Source: an uncultured beta proteobacterium
Lineage (GTDB): Bacteria; Pseudomonadota; Gammaproteobacteria; Burkholderiales; Burkholderiaceae_C
Length of the DNA stretch: 44,168 nucleotides
Direction of reading: 5' to 3'
Assembly: GCA_903906695.1 (NCBI GenBank)
Contig: CAIVLG010000241.1
Coordinates: 1-44,168, forward strand
The notes beneath the pieces were generated by a model, which ran no database searches, was not told where the DNA came from, and was given only the letters and a program-made list of their open reading frames with translations. The position numbers and the translations under genes were made by a program. This document shows, piece by piece, positions 1-9,016 of this stretch. Positions within the stretch are counted from its first letter, which is position 1. The number at the start of each line of letters is the position of its first letter.

Positions 1-1
1 G

Positions 2-2035
2 GTGCCGATCAAGCCCAAGACCGACGCTGGCTTCCTCTACGCGCTGATCCATGTGCTGCTGCATGAGGTGCCACGCGAGCGCCTGGATCTGCCATTCCTG
101 GCGGTTCGCACTGCCTCGCCCTATCTGGTCGGGCCGCACGGCTATTACCTGCGTGATCGCGCCAGCCGCAAGCCGCTGGTCTGGGATCTCGCCACGGGCA
201 GCGCTCGCGCCCATGACAGTGCGGACTTGCAGGAAGCGCTTGAAGGCAGCTTTGAAGCCGATGCAATCGAGATTGGTCCCGACGACGAGGTGCTGGCCGA
301 AGGCATGCTCACGGGCAGCACCGGCTTCACGCGCCTGGTCGAACATATGCAGCCCTACTCGCCGGAGTGGGCGCAAACCATTTGCGATGTGCCGGCAGCC
401 CACATCCGGCGTATTGCCAACGAGTTCATCGACCACGCCTGCGTCGGCCAGACCATCGACGTTGACGGCATCACGATGCCTTACCGGCCGGTGGCGGTCA
501 CACTGGGGAAGACCGTCAACAATGGCTGGGGCGGTTTCGAGTGTTGCTGGGCGCGCACGCTGCTGGCAACGCTGGTCGGCGGCCTGGAGGTGCCGGGCGG
601 CACGCTGGGCACCACGATCCGGCTGACGCGCCCGATGTCGCATCGCCACGAGAGTGTCAAGCCCGGACCGGATGGCTTCATGCATTTCCCGCTCAATCCG
701 ACCGACAAGGCCAATTGGTCACCGAGTCCGAACATCCGCAACGCCTACCGTTCCATGGTACCGCTGGCGGCCGATGGTCCGTGGAGTCAGGCGCTTGGGC
801 CGACCCACTTCTCATGGCTGTTTCTGGACGAAACACCCAAGGGCTTACCGCGTGTCACGCTGCCCGATGTCTGGTTCCTGTACCGCACCAATCCGGCTAT
901 TTCCTACTGGGACACGGACGAGTTGGGCGAGAAGATGGCGCGCTTCCCGTTCACTGTCGCCTTTGCCTACACGCATGACGAGACGAATCATTTCGCCGAC
1001 CTGCTGCTGCCGGACGCGACGGACCTGGAGAGCCTGCAGCTGATGCGCATCGGCGGCACCAAATACCAGGAACAGTACTGGGAGGTCAACGGCTTTGCGC
1101 TGCGGCAACCCGTTGTAGAGAGCAGCGGCGAGGCGCGCGACATGACGGAGATTGCCAGCGAACTGGCAGCGCGCACCGGCCTGACGGCCAAGTATGTTGC
1201 TGCCATCAACAAGGGCGCCGGCAGCGTGCCTCTCAAGAGTGCGCATGGTGACTTTTCGCTGGACACGCAGCAGCGCCACAGCCGTGACGAAATCTGGGAC
1301 GCAGTCTGCCGCGCCGCCAGCGCCGAGGTGAGCGACGGTGAGCACGCGCATGGTCTGGACTGGTGGAAGGAAAACGGTCTGGCGACCAAGCCGCTTTCGC
1401 GCAGCACATGGTACCTGGACCAGACCATGGTCAAGAGTGGTCTGCGCTACGAACTGCCTTACCAGGAGCGGCTGCTGCGGGTCGGCACCGAACTCGGTCG
1501 GCGGCTGCACGAACACGACATGCACTGGTGGGATGAGCAGCTCAAGGAGTACCAGGCGCTGCCGGTGTGGAAAGACTTTCCCGGCTTGTGGGAGAAGATC
1601 ATCATCGAAACCGGCGGCCAGGCCAAGGACTATCCGTTCTGGCTGCTCACGGCGCGCAGCATGCAGTACGCCTGGGGCGCCAACGCCGGCATCCAGCTGA
1701 TGCACGAAGTGGCCGACAACATCACGGGTCACCGCGGCGTCATCATCAACACGGGTGCGGCGCAAAAGCTTGGCATTGCCGATGGTGACGAGATCGAAAT
1801 CTCCACACCAAAGCGCAGCGTGCGCGGCAAGGCCGTCGTGCGCCAGGGCATACGCCCGGACACTTTGTTGCTGATCGGCCAGTTTGCGCACTGGGAAACA
1901 CCGATGGCAAAAGACTTCGGCATGCCCAGCATGAACTCGCTGGCGACGATGTCGATGGCCCTGACCGATGCCACCGGCTCTGGCGCCGACATTGTTCGCG
2001 TCAAGGTCTGCCGGGCGCAGGGGGTGGCAGCATGA
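2..2035 (+). CDS. padB: Molybdopterin oxidoreductase large subunit, PadB-like (5' partial)
   Basis: This is the C-terminal 677 residues of a DMSO-reductase-family catalytic subunit; the gene continues beyond the left edge, so the GTG at the edge is not the start. The missing part would hold the N-terminal Fe-S site and Mo ligand. Visible are the central bis-MGD region (NNGWGGFECCWAR, VGGLEVPGG), a segment with THDETNHFADLLLPDATDLE, and the C-terminal dinucleotide-binding beta-barrel (PFWLLTARSMQYAWGAN to VRVKVC). Its stop overlaps the next start by 4 nt (ATGA). With a four-cluster ferredoxin and NrfD anchor behind it, and a phenylacetate-CoA-type ligase and 4-hydroxybenzoyl-CoA reductase downstream, phenylacetyl-CoA:acceptor oxidoreductase (PadB of Thauera/Aromatoleum) is the best reading. 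The family membership is clear. The exact substrate is inferred from context; another membrane-bound Mo-oxidoreductase is possible. Confidence 0.7.
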   Translation: MPIKPKTDAGFLYALIHVLLHEVPRERLDLPFLAVRTASPYLVGPHGYYLRDRASRKPLVWDLATGSARAHDSADLQEALEGSFEADAIEIGPDDEVLAEGMLTGSTGFTRLVEHMQPYSPEWAQTICDVPAAHIRRIANEFIDHACVGQTIDVDGITMPYRPVAVTLGKTVNNGWGGFECCWARTLLATLVGGLEVPGGTLGTTIRLTRPMSHRHESVKPGPDGFMHFPLNPTDKANWSPSPNIRNAYRSMVPLAADGPWSQALGPTHFSWLFLDETPKGLPRVTLPDVWFLYRTNPAISYWDTDELGEKMARFPFTVAFAYTHDETNHFADLLLPDATDLESLQLMRIGGTKYQEQYWEVNGFALRQPVVESSGEARDMTEIASELAARTGLTAKYVAAINKGAGSVPLKSAHGDFSLDTQQRHSRDEIWDAVCRAASAEVSDGEHAHGLDWWKENGLATKPLSRSTWYLDQTMVKSGLRYELPYQERLLRVGTELGRRLHEHDMHWWDEQLKEYQALPVWKDFPGLWEKIIIETGGQAKDYPFWLLTARSMQYAWGANAGIQLMHEVADNITGHRGVIINTGAAQKLGIADGDEIEISTPKRSVRGKAVVRQGIRPDTLLLIGQFAHWETPMAKDFGMPSMNSLATMSMALTDATGSGADIVRVKVCRAQGVAA

Positions 2036-2682
2036 CGCGCTGGGCCATGACTGCGGACTTGCGCCGCTGCGTCGGCTGCCAGACCTGCACCGCGGCTTGC
2101 AAGCACACCAACGCGACGCCGCCCGAAGTGCAGTGGCGCCGCGTGCTCGACATGGAGTTTGGTGAATACCCCGATGTCAAGCGCGTCTTTGTGCCGGTCG
2201 GCTGCCAGCACTGCGAGGACCCGCCCTGCATGCACGTCTGCCCGACCACCGCCACCAAGCAACGTCCGGACGGCATTGTCACCATCGATTACGACCTGTG
2301 CATTGGTTGTTCGTACTGCGCTGTGGCCTGCCCGTACCAGGCGCGCTATCGGACCGACAAGGCGAGCTTCGCCTACGGTGCGCCGAGCCAGAGCGAGAGC
2401 AAACGGCGCGACGACTCAAGGCTGGCGGTGGCGACCAAGTGCACCTTCTGTGTTGATCGCATCGACTCCGGACTGGCCGCCGGGCTCAAACCCGGTGTCG
2501 ATCCGGCAGCGACACCGGCCTGTGTCAATTCCTGCATTGCCGATGCGCTGGCCTTTGGTGATCTGGAAGACCCCAACAGCAATGTCTCGCAACTGCTTGA
2601 GAAAAACCAGAGTTTTCGCATGCACGAAGAACTGGGCACCGGGCCCGGTTTTCATTACCTCTGGGACAAGGTGGACACATGA
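2032..2682 (+). CDS. padC: Four-cluster 4Fe-4S electron-transfer subunit, PadC-like
   Basis: This 216-residue protein is the DmsB/NrfC-type electron-transfer subunit that carries electrons between the molybdenum subunit and the membrane anchor. It has the four expected cysteine groups: CVGCQTCTAACK near residue 14, CQHCEDPPCMHVCP near 62, CIGCSYCAVACP near 91, and CTFC near 139 with a late CVNSC near 167. There is no twin-arginine leader of its own, as is normal when the large subunit carries the export signal. Both ends overlap their neighbours by ATGA, so the three subunits are almost certainly translated together. The family assignment is firm. The PadC name rests on the aromatic-catabolic neighbours. 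Confidence 0.75.
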   Translation: MTRWAMTADLRRCVGCQTCTAACKHTNATPPEVQWRRVLDMEFGEYPDVKRVFVPVGCQHCEDPPCMHVCPTTATKQRPDGIVTIDYDLCIGCSYCAVACPYQARYRTDKASFAYGAPSQSESKRRDDSRLAVATKCTFCVDRIDSGLAAGLKPGVDPAATPACVNSCIADALAFGDLEDPNSNVSQLLEKNQSFRMHEELGTGPGFHYLWDKVDT

Positions 2683-3536
2683 GTTCTGGTTCCGGTTTCG
2701 GACCCAATCCATGGCAGCAGACCAGCTGGGACTGGCGTGCTGCGGGTAACTTCATCTGCGGTGGCATGGGCACCGGTCTGCTGATTGCCAGCGCGCTGTT
2801 TGGGGTTGCAGCGCCAGCCTCGCTGTGGGCACCGGACTGGCTGGTTTTCGTCGGCCTGGCGCTGGTCGGTCTTGGCCTGTTGTGTGTCTGGCTGGAGATT
2901 GGTCGGCCGCTGCGCGCACTGCATGTCTTCCTCAATCCGCGCACCTCCTGGATGTCGCGCGAAGCCTTTGTCGGGCTGATCCTGTTTCCGGCAGGGCTGG
3001 CCGCGATGCTGGGCGTGAGCGGCTGGATCTGGATCACCGCTGCGCTGGCGTTGGTCTTTCTCTATTGCCAGAGTCAAATGCTGCCGGCGGCACGTGGCAT
3101 ACCGGCCTGGCGCTCAGGATTGATGTCGCCGCTCTTTATCATCACTGCCTGGTGTGAAGGGGCTGGCATCTTTCTTGTGTTCGGTCTTTTTCATGGCGGG
3201 ATCGCGGGCATGGTCGTGATTGCATTCCCGCTGCTGCTGGCGTTGCGCGCACTGGTCTGGCTGCGTTACCGCCGCGATGTCGATGGCAGCCTGGCAGCAC
3301 CGGCGCGCCGGGCGCTGGACCTTGCCTGGCAGCGCTTGTCGATGGTAGGCACCAGTGTGCCCATTGTTCTGTCGATCGTCGGCGCTTGGCTCGATCAACC
3401 GCTGATGCTGGCCTTGGCCGGTGCCTGCGCCGCCTACGCAGGCGCTCATATCAAGTACACACTGGTGACGCGCGCCAGTTTCAACCAGGGCTTTGCCTTG
3501 CAGAAGATTCCGGTGCGCGGCGTGAGAACCCCTTAA
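2679..3536 (+). CDS. padD: NrfD/DmsC-type membrane anchor subunit, PadD-like
   Basis: A 285-residue, strongly hydrophobic protein with about eight predicted membrane spans (for example LIASALFGVAAPASLW, LVFVGLALVGLGLLCVWL and LFIITAWCEGAGIFLVFGL). This is the anchor that would pass electrons from the ferredoxin subunit to the quinone pool. It starts inside the stop codon of the preceding gene and ends at 3536, just before a REP-like palindrome, which may mark the end of this transcription unit or protect its 3' end. The protein matches the NrfD/DmsC family in length and layout. Its role in phenylacetyl-CoA oxidation is inferred from gene order. Confidence 0.68.
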   Translation: MSSGSGFGPNPWQQTSWDWRAAGNFICGGMGTGLLIASALFGVAAPASLWAPDWLVFVGLALVGLGLLCVWLEIGRPLRALHVFLNPRTSWMSREAFVGLILFPAGLAAMLGVSGWIWITAALALVFLYCQSQMLPAARGIPAWRSGLMSPLFIITAWCEGAGIFLVFGLFHGGIAGMVVIAFPLLLALRALVWLRYRRDVDGSLAAPARRALDLAWQRLSMVGTSVPIVLSIVGAWLDQPLMLALAGACAAYAGAHIKYTLVTRASFNQGFALQKIPVRGVRTP

Positions 3537-3605
3537 GCAAATGGAAATCGCGAAAATTACACGATCATCCTGGACTCGGGGTCTGTCATCGCAGAATCGA
3601 GGTCT

Positions 3606-3771
3606 GTCATCCCGGACTAGATCCGGGATCCAGTGCCACACATACGCTGGATTGCGGGTCAAGCCCGCAATGACAGGTCGTAGGTTCGCAATGACAGGTC
3701 GGAAGTGCGCAATGACGAGTCGGAGGTGCGCAATGACGAGTCGGAGGTGCGCAATGACAAGCCAGAGGCTC
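3606..3771. repeat. REP-like palindrome with five 21-bp tandem units (array A)
   Basis: The core at 3606-3674 consists of two hairpins facing each other. One is a CCCGG...CCGGG arm (3611-3627) that opens with GTCAT. The other is GCGGGTCAAGCCCGC (3654-3668) that closes with GCAATGAC. The inner ends ATCCAG and CTGGAT are also complementary, so the whole element could fold as a cruciform. Five 21-nt units follow from 3667, each beginning GCAATGAC and continuing with a variant of ...GTCGGAGGTGC. The rest of the 3537-3816 gap holds no gene that I can see. Related cores occur near 38253, 38417, 39169 and 41782. Confidence 0.9.
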
Positions 3772-3816
3772 ACCATCCTTTGGCATTCAGAATAACGATT
3801 GATAACGAGGACACAA

Positions 3817-5142
3817 ATGAACGCTACAACGAAAGCGGCAATCACTGGCAGTTACTTTGACGCCGCCGCGGAAACCATGCCGCGCGAAGCGCTGGCGGCA
3901 CTTCAATTCGAGCGTCTGAGAAAGACGCTGCGCAACGCCCACGACAACGTGAGCCTGCACCGAAGACGCCTGGATCAGTCCGGCGTGGTGCCCGAGGAAG
4001 TGCGTACGCTTGCCGATCTGCGGCGCATTCCCTTCACCTACAAGACCGACTTGCGGGACACCTATCCATTCGGCATGTTTGCCCGTTCCCGGAAGGACGT
4101 CGCACGTATTCATGCGTCCAGTGGCACGACTGGGAAAGCGACCGTTGTTGGCTACACCAAGGAAGATATTGCCACCTGGGCGGAACTGATGGCGCGTTCC
4201 CTGCACGCGGCGGGGGCCCGTGCCGGTGATGTCATTCACAACGCCTATGGTTACGGTTTGTTCACCGGCGGTCTGGGCGCCCACTACGGCGCAGAGCGAC
4301 TTGGCGCGACCGTGGTGCCGATGTCCGGCGGCTCGACCGAGCGTCAGATCGCGCTGATCATGGATCTGGGCGCCACCATCCTGTGCGCCACGCCATCCTA
4401 TGCACTGGCGATGGCAGAGGTAGCCGAGCAGCAGGGTATCGATTTGCGCAAGAGCCAGCTGCGCGTCGGCGTTTTCGGTGCCGAGCCCTGGAGCAGCGCC
4501 ATGCGCTCAGAGATCGAAGAGCGTCTGGCGGTCAAGGCGATCGACATTTACGGTTTGTCCGAAATCATGGGCCCCGGCGTCGCCTGTGAATGCACGGCGC
4601 AGGCCGGGCTGCACGGTTGGGAAGACCACTTTCTGTTTGAGCTGTTGGACCCCGAAACTCAGGCTCCGGTGAGCGAAGGCGATGCCGGCGAACTGGTCAT
4701 CACGACGCTGACGAAGCAGGCGCTGCCGATGCTGCGCTACCGCACGCGTGACATCACCCGGCTCACCACCGCACCGTGTGAATGCGGTCGCACCCATGTT
4801 CGCATCCTGCGCATCACCGGTCGCAGTGACGACATGCTGATCATCCGGGGTGTCAACGTCTATCCATCGCAGATCGAGTCGGTGCTGGTCGGCCGCCCCA
4901 TGATTTCACCGCACTACCAACTGGTGGTCGAGCGCCGCGGCACGCTCGATGACGTCACGATCGAGGTCGAAGCGCTGTCTGACGTGGATCAGGAAGCCTT
5001 CCCATCGATCTCGCGCGACATCGCGCGCCACATCAAGTCCATGGTCGGTATCACCACCGATGTGGTGGTCAAGCTGCCGGGTGAAATCCCGCGTTCGCAA
5101 GGCAAGGCGGTGCGTGTGCGCGACCTGCGTCCCAAGGAGTAG
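3817..5142 (+). CDS. paaK: Phenylacetate-CoA ligase family enzyme (PaaK/PadJ-like)
   Basis: This is an AMP-forming aryl-CoA ligase of about 441 residues, typical for PaaK. It would activate phenylacetate or a hydroxylated analogue as the CoA thioester. Motifs include the P-loop-like ASSGTTGKATVVGY, YGYGLFTGGLGAHYG, the YGLSEIMGPGVACEC segment, the ribose-binding YRTRDITR and the hinge GRSDDMLIIRGVNVYPSQIE. The C-terminal lysine region is IPRSQGKAVRVRDLR. The ATG at 3817 is chosen because GAGG lies 7 nt upstream; an in-frame TTG at 3799 lacks such a signal. The hcrC gene follows after 3 nt. The family is secure. Phenylacetate or 4-hydroxyphenylacetate as substrate is inferred, and a benzoate-type substrate cannot be excluded. 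Confidence 0.85.
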   Translation: MNATTKAAITGSYFDAAAETMPREALAALQFERLRKTLRNAHDNVSLHRRRLDQSGVVPEEVRTLADLRRIPFTYKTDLRDTYPFGMFARSRKDVARIHASSGTTGKATVVGYTKEDIATWAELMARSLHAAGARAGDVIHNAYGYGLFTGGLGAHYGAERLGATVVPMSGGSTERQIALIMDLGATILCATPSYALAMAEVAEQQGIDLRKSQLRVGVFGAEPWSSAMRSEIEERLAVKAIDIYGLSEIMGPGVACECTAQAGLHGWEDHFLFELLDPETQAPVSEGDAGELVITTLTKQALPMLRYRTRDITRLTTAPCECGRTHVRILRITGRSDDMLIIRGVNVYPSQIESVLVGRPMISPHYQLVVERRGTLDDVTIEVEALSDVDQEAFPSISRDIARHIKSMVGITTDVVVKLPGEIPRSQGKAVRVRDLRPKE

Positions 5143-5145
5143 CCG

Positions 5146-5637
5146 GTGGCCAAGCGAATCGTCAATCTCACGGTCAATGGCCGAGCGCGCGAGGACGCGG
5201 TCTCAGACCATACCTTGCTGCTCGATTACTTGCGCGAGCAGCTCGGTCTGACCGGCACCAAACGTGGTTGTGATGGCGGCGAGTGCGGCGCCTGCACCGT
5301 GCTGATCGACGGCCAGCCGCAGCTGTCCTGCATCACGCTGGCCAGCCGCTGCGAGGGCCGCAGCATCAGCACCATTGAATCGCTGGCCGAGGACGGGAGA
5401 CTCAGTGCGCTGCAGAGTGCTTTCCATGAGAAGCTGGGAACCCAGTGCGGCTTTTGCACCCCCGGCATGATCATGGCGGCGCAGGCACTGTTGCTGCGCG
5501 AGCCCAGTCCGAGCGAGGACCAGATCCGCGAGGCCTTGTCGGGCAATATCTGCCGCTGCACTGGCTACGTCAAGATCATCGAATCGGTTCAGACGGCAGC
5601 TGCCGCGCTGGCCGGTGCCACCGGAGAAGCAGCATAA
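5146..5637 (+). CDS. hcrC: 4-hydroxybenzoyl-CoA reductase gamma subunit (2x 2Fe-2S)
   Basis: This small subunit of the xanthine-oxidase family has 163 residues and two [2Fe-2S] sites. The plant-ferredoxin-like one is [13 protein letters not shown] with a later cysteine in QLSC. The second is CGFCTPGM with GNICRCTGY. It feeds electrons to the molybdenum subunit, for reductive removal of the para-hydroxyl of 4-hydroxybenzoyl-CoA. The start is GTG at 5146, with a good AAGGAG 6 nt upstream inside the end of the ligase gene, so translation is probably coupled to it. The assignment to Hcr rather than a generic xanthine dehydrogenase depends on the beta subunit, which has the Hcr-specific cysteine loop. 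Confidence 0.85.
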   Translation: MAKRIVNLTVNGRAREDAVSDHTLLLDYLREQLGLTGTKRGCDGGECGACTVLIDGQPQLSCITLASRCEGRSISTIESLAEDGRLSALQSAFHEKLGTQCGFCTPGMIMAAQALLLREPSPSEDQIREALSGNICRCTGYVKIIESVQTAAAALAGATGEAA

Positions 5638-7988
5638 ATACCGTCCTCGATTCCAAAGCTCCGCAGCACGCGATCGGTGTGCGTCAGCCGCTGATCGACG
5701 GCATCGAAAAGGTTGCTGGTCAGGCGCTCTACACCGCCGATCTTGCGGCGCGCGAGGCGCTGGTTGGCGCCATCCTGCGCAGCCCGTTGGCACACGCCAG
5801 AATTCGCTCAATCGACGTCAGCCGCGCCCAGGCCATGCCGGGCGTGCGTGCCGTCATTACCGGTGATGTTTGCGACCTGCCCTACGGCGTGATCCCGATT
5901 GCACAGAACGAGTTTCCACTGGCCCGGGACCGTGTGCGCTACTGCGGCGAACCGGTGGCGGCGGTGGCAGCCGTCGATCACGCGACGGCGCGTGCTGCAC
6001 TGGCGGCCATCACGCTCGATCTGGAACCGCTGCCAGCGTACTTCGACGCTGCCAGTGCGCGTGCCACCAATGCGTTCCAGCTTCATGACGATCAACCGGG
6101 CAATATTGCGCGCGACGTCGACCACACATTCGGCGATGTCGAAGGCGGCTTTAGAGGCGCCGATCTGGTGCTGGAGGAGCGCTTCCATTACGCCGAAGTC
6201 ACCCATGCCATGATGGAGCCGAATGCTTCGCTGGCGAGCTGGGACGCCGAGCGCGGCCGCCTGACCTTGCACACGGTGTCGCAGGTGCCGTATTACGTGC
6301 ACCTGATTCTGGCGCAGTGCATGCGGCTCGACGCCTCGCAGATCCGGGTCATCAAGCCCTTCGTCGGTGGCGGCTTCGGGCACCGTACCGAAACCCTCAA
6401 TTTCGAGATCATTGCCTCCCTGCTGGCACGCGCTGCCAACGGCACCGTCAAGCTGGAGCTGTCACGCGAGGAATCGTTCCTGACGCACCGGGGACGACCC
6501 GAGACCGACGTGCGGCTCAAGATCGGACTCTCAAAGAGCGGCGCCATCCAGGCGGTCGATTGCGAGGTGGTGCAGCGCGGCGGCGCGTACGCCGGCTACG
6601 GACTGGTCACGATTTTGTATGCCGGTTCGCTGCTGCATGCGATGTACCGTCTGCCGGCCTGCCGCTATTACGGTTTGCGGGTCTACGCCAACACGCCGCC
6701 CAACGGCGCCATGCGCGGCCATGGGTCGGTCGATGTAAGGCATGCTTTCGAGTCCATGCTCGACAGCATGGCGCAGACCCTGGGGCTCGATCCGTTTGCG
6801 CTGCGCCGCGCCAATCTGCTCAGCATCCCGCACCGGACCATCAACGATCTGCAGGTCAACTCCTGCGGCCTCGCCGAATGCCTGGACACGGTGCAGGCCG
6901 CCTCCGGCTGGAACCAACGCCATGCCAACATGCCCAAGGGGCGCGGCCTGGGGCTGGCCTGTTCGCATTACGCCAGTGGCTCGGCCAAGCCGGTGCACTG
7001 GAGTGGTGAGCCGCATGCAGTGGTCAACCTCAAACTCGATTTCGATGGCGGCATCACGGTGCTGACCGGCGCTGCCGACATTGGACAGGGTTCTTCCACG
7101 CTGCTGGCGCAGACCGTCGCTGAAGTCATGGGCCTGTCGCTCGATCGCCTGCGCGTCATCGCCAACGACAGCGCGGTGACGCCCAAAGACAACGGTTCCT
7201 ATTCGTCGCGCGTCTCCTTCATGGTGGGCAATGCGGCCATCAATGCCGCCAAGGCCTTGCGCCAGCTCCTGCTGGAGGCCGCAGCGACCAAGTTCGCAGT
7301 GCCGCTGGAGCAGGTTGAGTGCCACGGTGAAAGCTATGTCGTCACCGGCAGCGAGAAGGCGCTGAGCTACAAGGATGTCGTGACGCTCGCGCTGCAAGCG
7401 GGCGGCACCGTCACGACACGCGGCCACTGGTCGACGCCACGTGACACCCAGGGCGGCAAGTTCCGCGGCGCTGCGGTCGGCACCAGTGCCGGCTATTCCT
7501 ACGCAGCGCAGGTGGTCGAGGTCGAAGTCGATGAAGACACCGGCATGGTACGGGTGGTCAAGGTCTGGGTCGCGCACGACTGCGGGCGAGCCATCAATCC
7601 GCTGGCGGTGGAGGGTCAGGTGCAGGGTTCGGTCTGGATGGGCATGGGACAGGCGCTCTGCGAGGAGACGCAGTACCACCAGGGCTTGCACATGCGCGCC
7701 AATTTTCTGGACTACCGGATACCGACGATTGTCGAATCGCCGCCGATCGAAACCTTCATCGTCGAGGCGCCCGACCCGAATGGTCCCTTTGGCGCCAAGG
7801 AGGCGGGCGAGGGTTCGCTGTCGGGCTTTCTGCCGGCCCTGACCAATGCGATTGCGCATGCCACCGGCCTGCGTCTGCATGAATTGCCGGCTTCGCCGGA
7901 CCGCGTGCTGGACGCTTTGGTGGCGCGCAAACGAGCGCAGAAACTCAGCGCCGCCAAGAGTGATGCCTTGAAGAAAGCGCAGGTGTGA
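5634..7988 (+). CDS. hcrA: 4-hydroxybenzoyl-CoA reductase alpha (molybdenum) subunit
   Basis: This catalytic subunit holds the Mo-pterin and substrate site of the benzoyl-CoA-forming dehydroxylase. Family motifs are [43 protein letters not shown] and, near the C-terminus, [12 protein letters not shown], which includes the conserved glutamate of the xanthine-oxidase family. The frame is open upstream of 5634, but that part is the out-of-frame shadow of hcrC. The natural start would be an ATGA overlap with hcrC, yet the sequence reads ATAA, giving ATA at 5634 with GGAG 7 nt upstream. The next standard start, GTG at 5679, would remove 15 residues. From 5634 the protein has 784 residues, close to the Thauera subunit. 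Either a rare ATA start or a point change or error at 5636 is likely. Confidence 0.85.
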   Translation: MNTVLDSKAPQHAIGVRQPLIDGIEKVAGQALYTADLAAREALVGAILRSPLAHARIRSIDVSRAQAMPGVRAVITGDVCDLPYGVIPIAQNEFPLARDRVRYCGEPVAAVAAVDHATARAALAAITLDLEPLPAYFDAASARATNAFQLHDDQPGNIARDVDHTFGDVEGGFRGADLVLEERFHYAEVTHAMMEPNASLASWDAERGRLTLHTVSQVPYYVHLILAQCMRLDASQIRVIKPFVGGGFGHRTETLNFEIIASLLARAANGTVKLELSREESFLTHRGRPETDVRLKIGLSKSGAIQAVDCEVVQRGGAYAGYGLVTILYAGSLLHAMYRLPACRYYGLRVYANTPPNGAMRGHGSVDVRHAFESMLDSMAQTLGLDPFALRRANLLSIPHRTINDLQVNSCGLAECLDTVQAASGWNQRHANMPKGRGLGLACSHYASGSAKPVHWSGEPHAVVNLKLDFDGGITVLTGAADIGQGSSTLLAQTVAEVMGLSLDRLRVIANDSAVTPKDNGSYSSRVSFMVGNAAINAAKALRQLLLEAAATKFAVPLEQVECHGESYVVTGSEKALSYKDVVTLALQAGGTVTTRGHWSTPRDTQGGKFRGAAVGTSAGYSYAAQVVEVEVDEDTGMVRVVKVWVAHDCGRAINPLAVEGQVQGSVWMGMGQALCEETQYHQGLHMRANFLDYRIPTIVESPPIETFIVEAPDPNGPFGAKEAGEGSLSGFLPALTNAIAHATGLRLHELPASPDRVLDALVARKRAQKLSAAKSDALKKAQV

Positions 7989-7989
7989 C

Positions 7990-8967
7990 GTGGACACCAT
8001 GACACCTTTTGCCTTGCGTTCGCCAAAGTCCCTGGCCCAGGCGGTCGAAATGCTGGCCGCCGAGCCACGCGCACGAGTCATCGCCGGTGGCACTGATCTG
8101 ATGCCCAATCTGCGTCGCGGCATCGGCGCGCCCGAGCAGTTGATCGATGTTGGCTCGATTGATGAATTGCAGCAGTTGCGCCGAGATGGCGAGGGCTGGC
8201 AGATTGGCGCCGGCGTCACGCTGAGTCGTCTTGCCAGCGATAGTCAGATCGCGTCCGAATTGCCCGTGCTGACGCAGGCTGCCGCGGCGGTGGCCGGGCC
8301 CTCGCATCGCTCGGTGGCGACGCTGGGAGGAAACTTGTGCCTGGACACGCGCTGCGTCTTTTACAACCAGAGCGAGTGGTGGCGTCAGTCCAACAACTAT
8401 TGCCTCAAGTACCGCGGTGACATCTGCCATGTGGCACCGCAGGGTGCACGCTGCCACGCGGCCTGGAGTGGTGATCTGGCGCCTGCCCTGATTGCGCTGG
8501 ATGCCACAGTGGAGATCGTGCGGCAAGAGGGTTCACGCAATCTGCCGCTGAAAGATTTCTATCAGGATGATGGCGCCCAGCCACTGAAACTGCTGCCTGG
8601 AGAAATGCTTGCCAACGTGCGCATTCCACCGCAGCCCGGCGGCATGCGCTCGGGCTACCGCAAGGCCAGGGTACGCGCCGCAGTTGACTTTCCACTGGCC
8701 GGCGTCGCTGTGCGCCTGCTGGTCGCCGATGGCGTGCTGACCGATTTGCGTGTGGCCTTGACGGGCACCAACTCGCTGCCCATCTTGCTGCAAGGTACCG
8801 AGGCACTCTGCAACAAGGCGTTTAGCACTGAGGCCTTGACTGCCCTGGGAAAACTGGTGCAAAAGCAGGTCAGTCCGATGCGCAGCACGGTGACTGCCTC
8901 CAACTACCGGCGTCAGGTTGCATCGGTGCTGGCGCAACGTCTTCTCGCTGAGTTGGCTGGTCTCTGA
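7990..8967 (+). CDS. hcrB: 4-hydroxybenzoyl-CoA reductase beta subunit (FAD, extra 4Fe-4S)
   Basis: This FAD-binding subunit of 325 residues has the FAD motifs VIAGGTDLMPNLR and ATLGGNLCLDTRC. After the latter comes an insertion with four cysteines (CVFYNQSEWWRQSNNYC, GDIC, GARC). This cysteine loop is known from 4-hydroxybenzoyl-CoA reductase, where it binds an additional [4Fe-4S] cluster that most xanthine-oxidase relatives lack. It is the strongest evidence for the function of the whole operon. The gene begins 2 nt after hcrA. GTG at 7990 and ATG at 7999 are both usable starts and I cannot separate them by Shine-Dalgarno quality. Order C-A-B differs from the hcrABC order described in Thauera. 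Confidence 0.9.
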   Translation: MDTMTPFALRSPKSLAQAVEMLAAEPRARVIAGGTDLMPNLRRGIGAPEQLIDVGSIDELQQLRRDGEGWQIGAGVTLSRLASDSQIASELPVLTQAAAAVAGPSHRSVATLGGNLCLDTRCVFYNQSEWWRQSNNYCLKYRGDICHVAPQGARCHAAWSGDLAPALIALDATVEIVRQEGSRNLPLKDFYQDDGAQPLKLLPGEMLANVRIPPQPGGMRSGYRKARVRAAVDFPLAGVAVRLLVADGVLTDLRVALTGTNSLPILLQGTEALCNKAFSTEALTALGKLVQKQVSPMRSTVTASNYRRQVASVLAQRLLAELAGL

Positions 8968-9016
8968 GACCGGCCAGCGCCGGCGCTTGTTAAGCTATAG
9001 CTGAAGAAACTGCTGT

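Noticed and set aside
5445-5633. N-terminal extension of hcrA from an upstream ATG
   Set aside because: The extension is the out-of-frame reading of the conserved hcrC C-terminus and does not resemble HcrA.
6531-8219. Long open frame on the minus strand opposite hcrA/hcrB
   Set aside because: The plus strand encodes clearly recognisable reductase subunits. The minus frame has no family resemblance and reflects GC-rich third codon positions.
8961-8975. Hairpin GGTCT-CTG-AGACC at the hcrB stop as a terminator
   Set aside because: The stem is only 5 bp with no T-run, and the next gene follows on the same strand.
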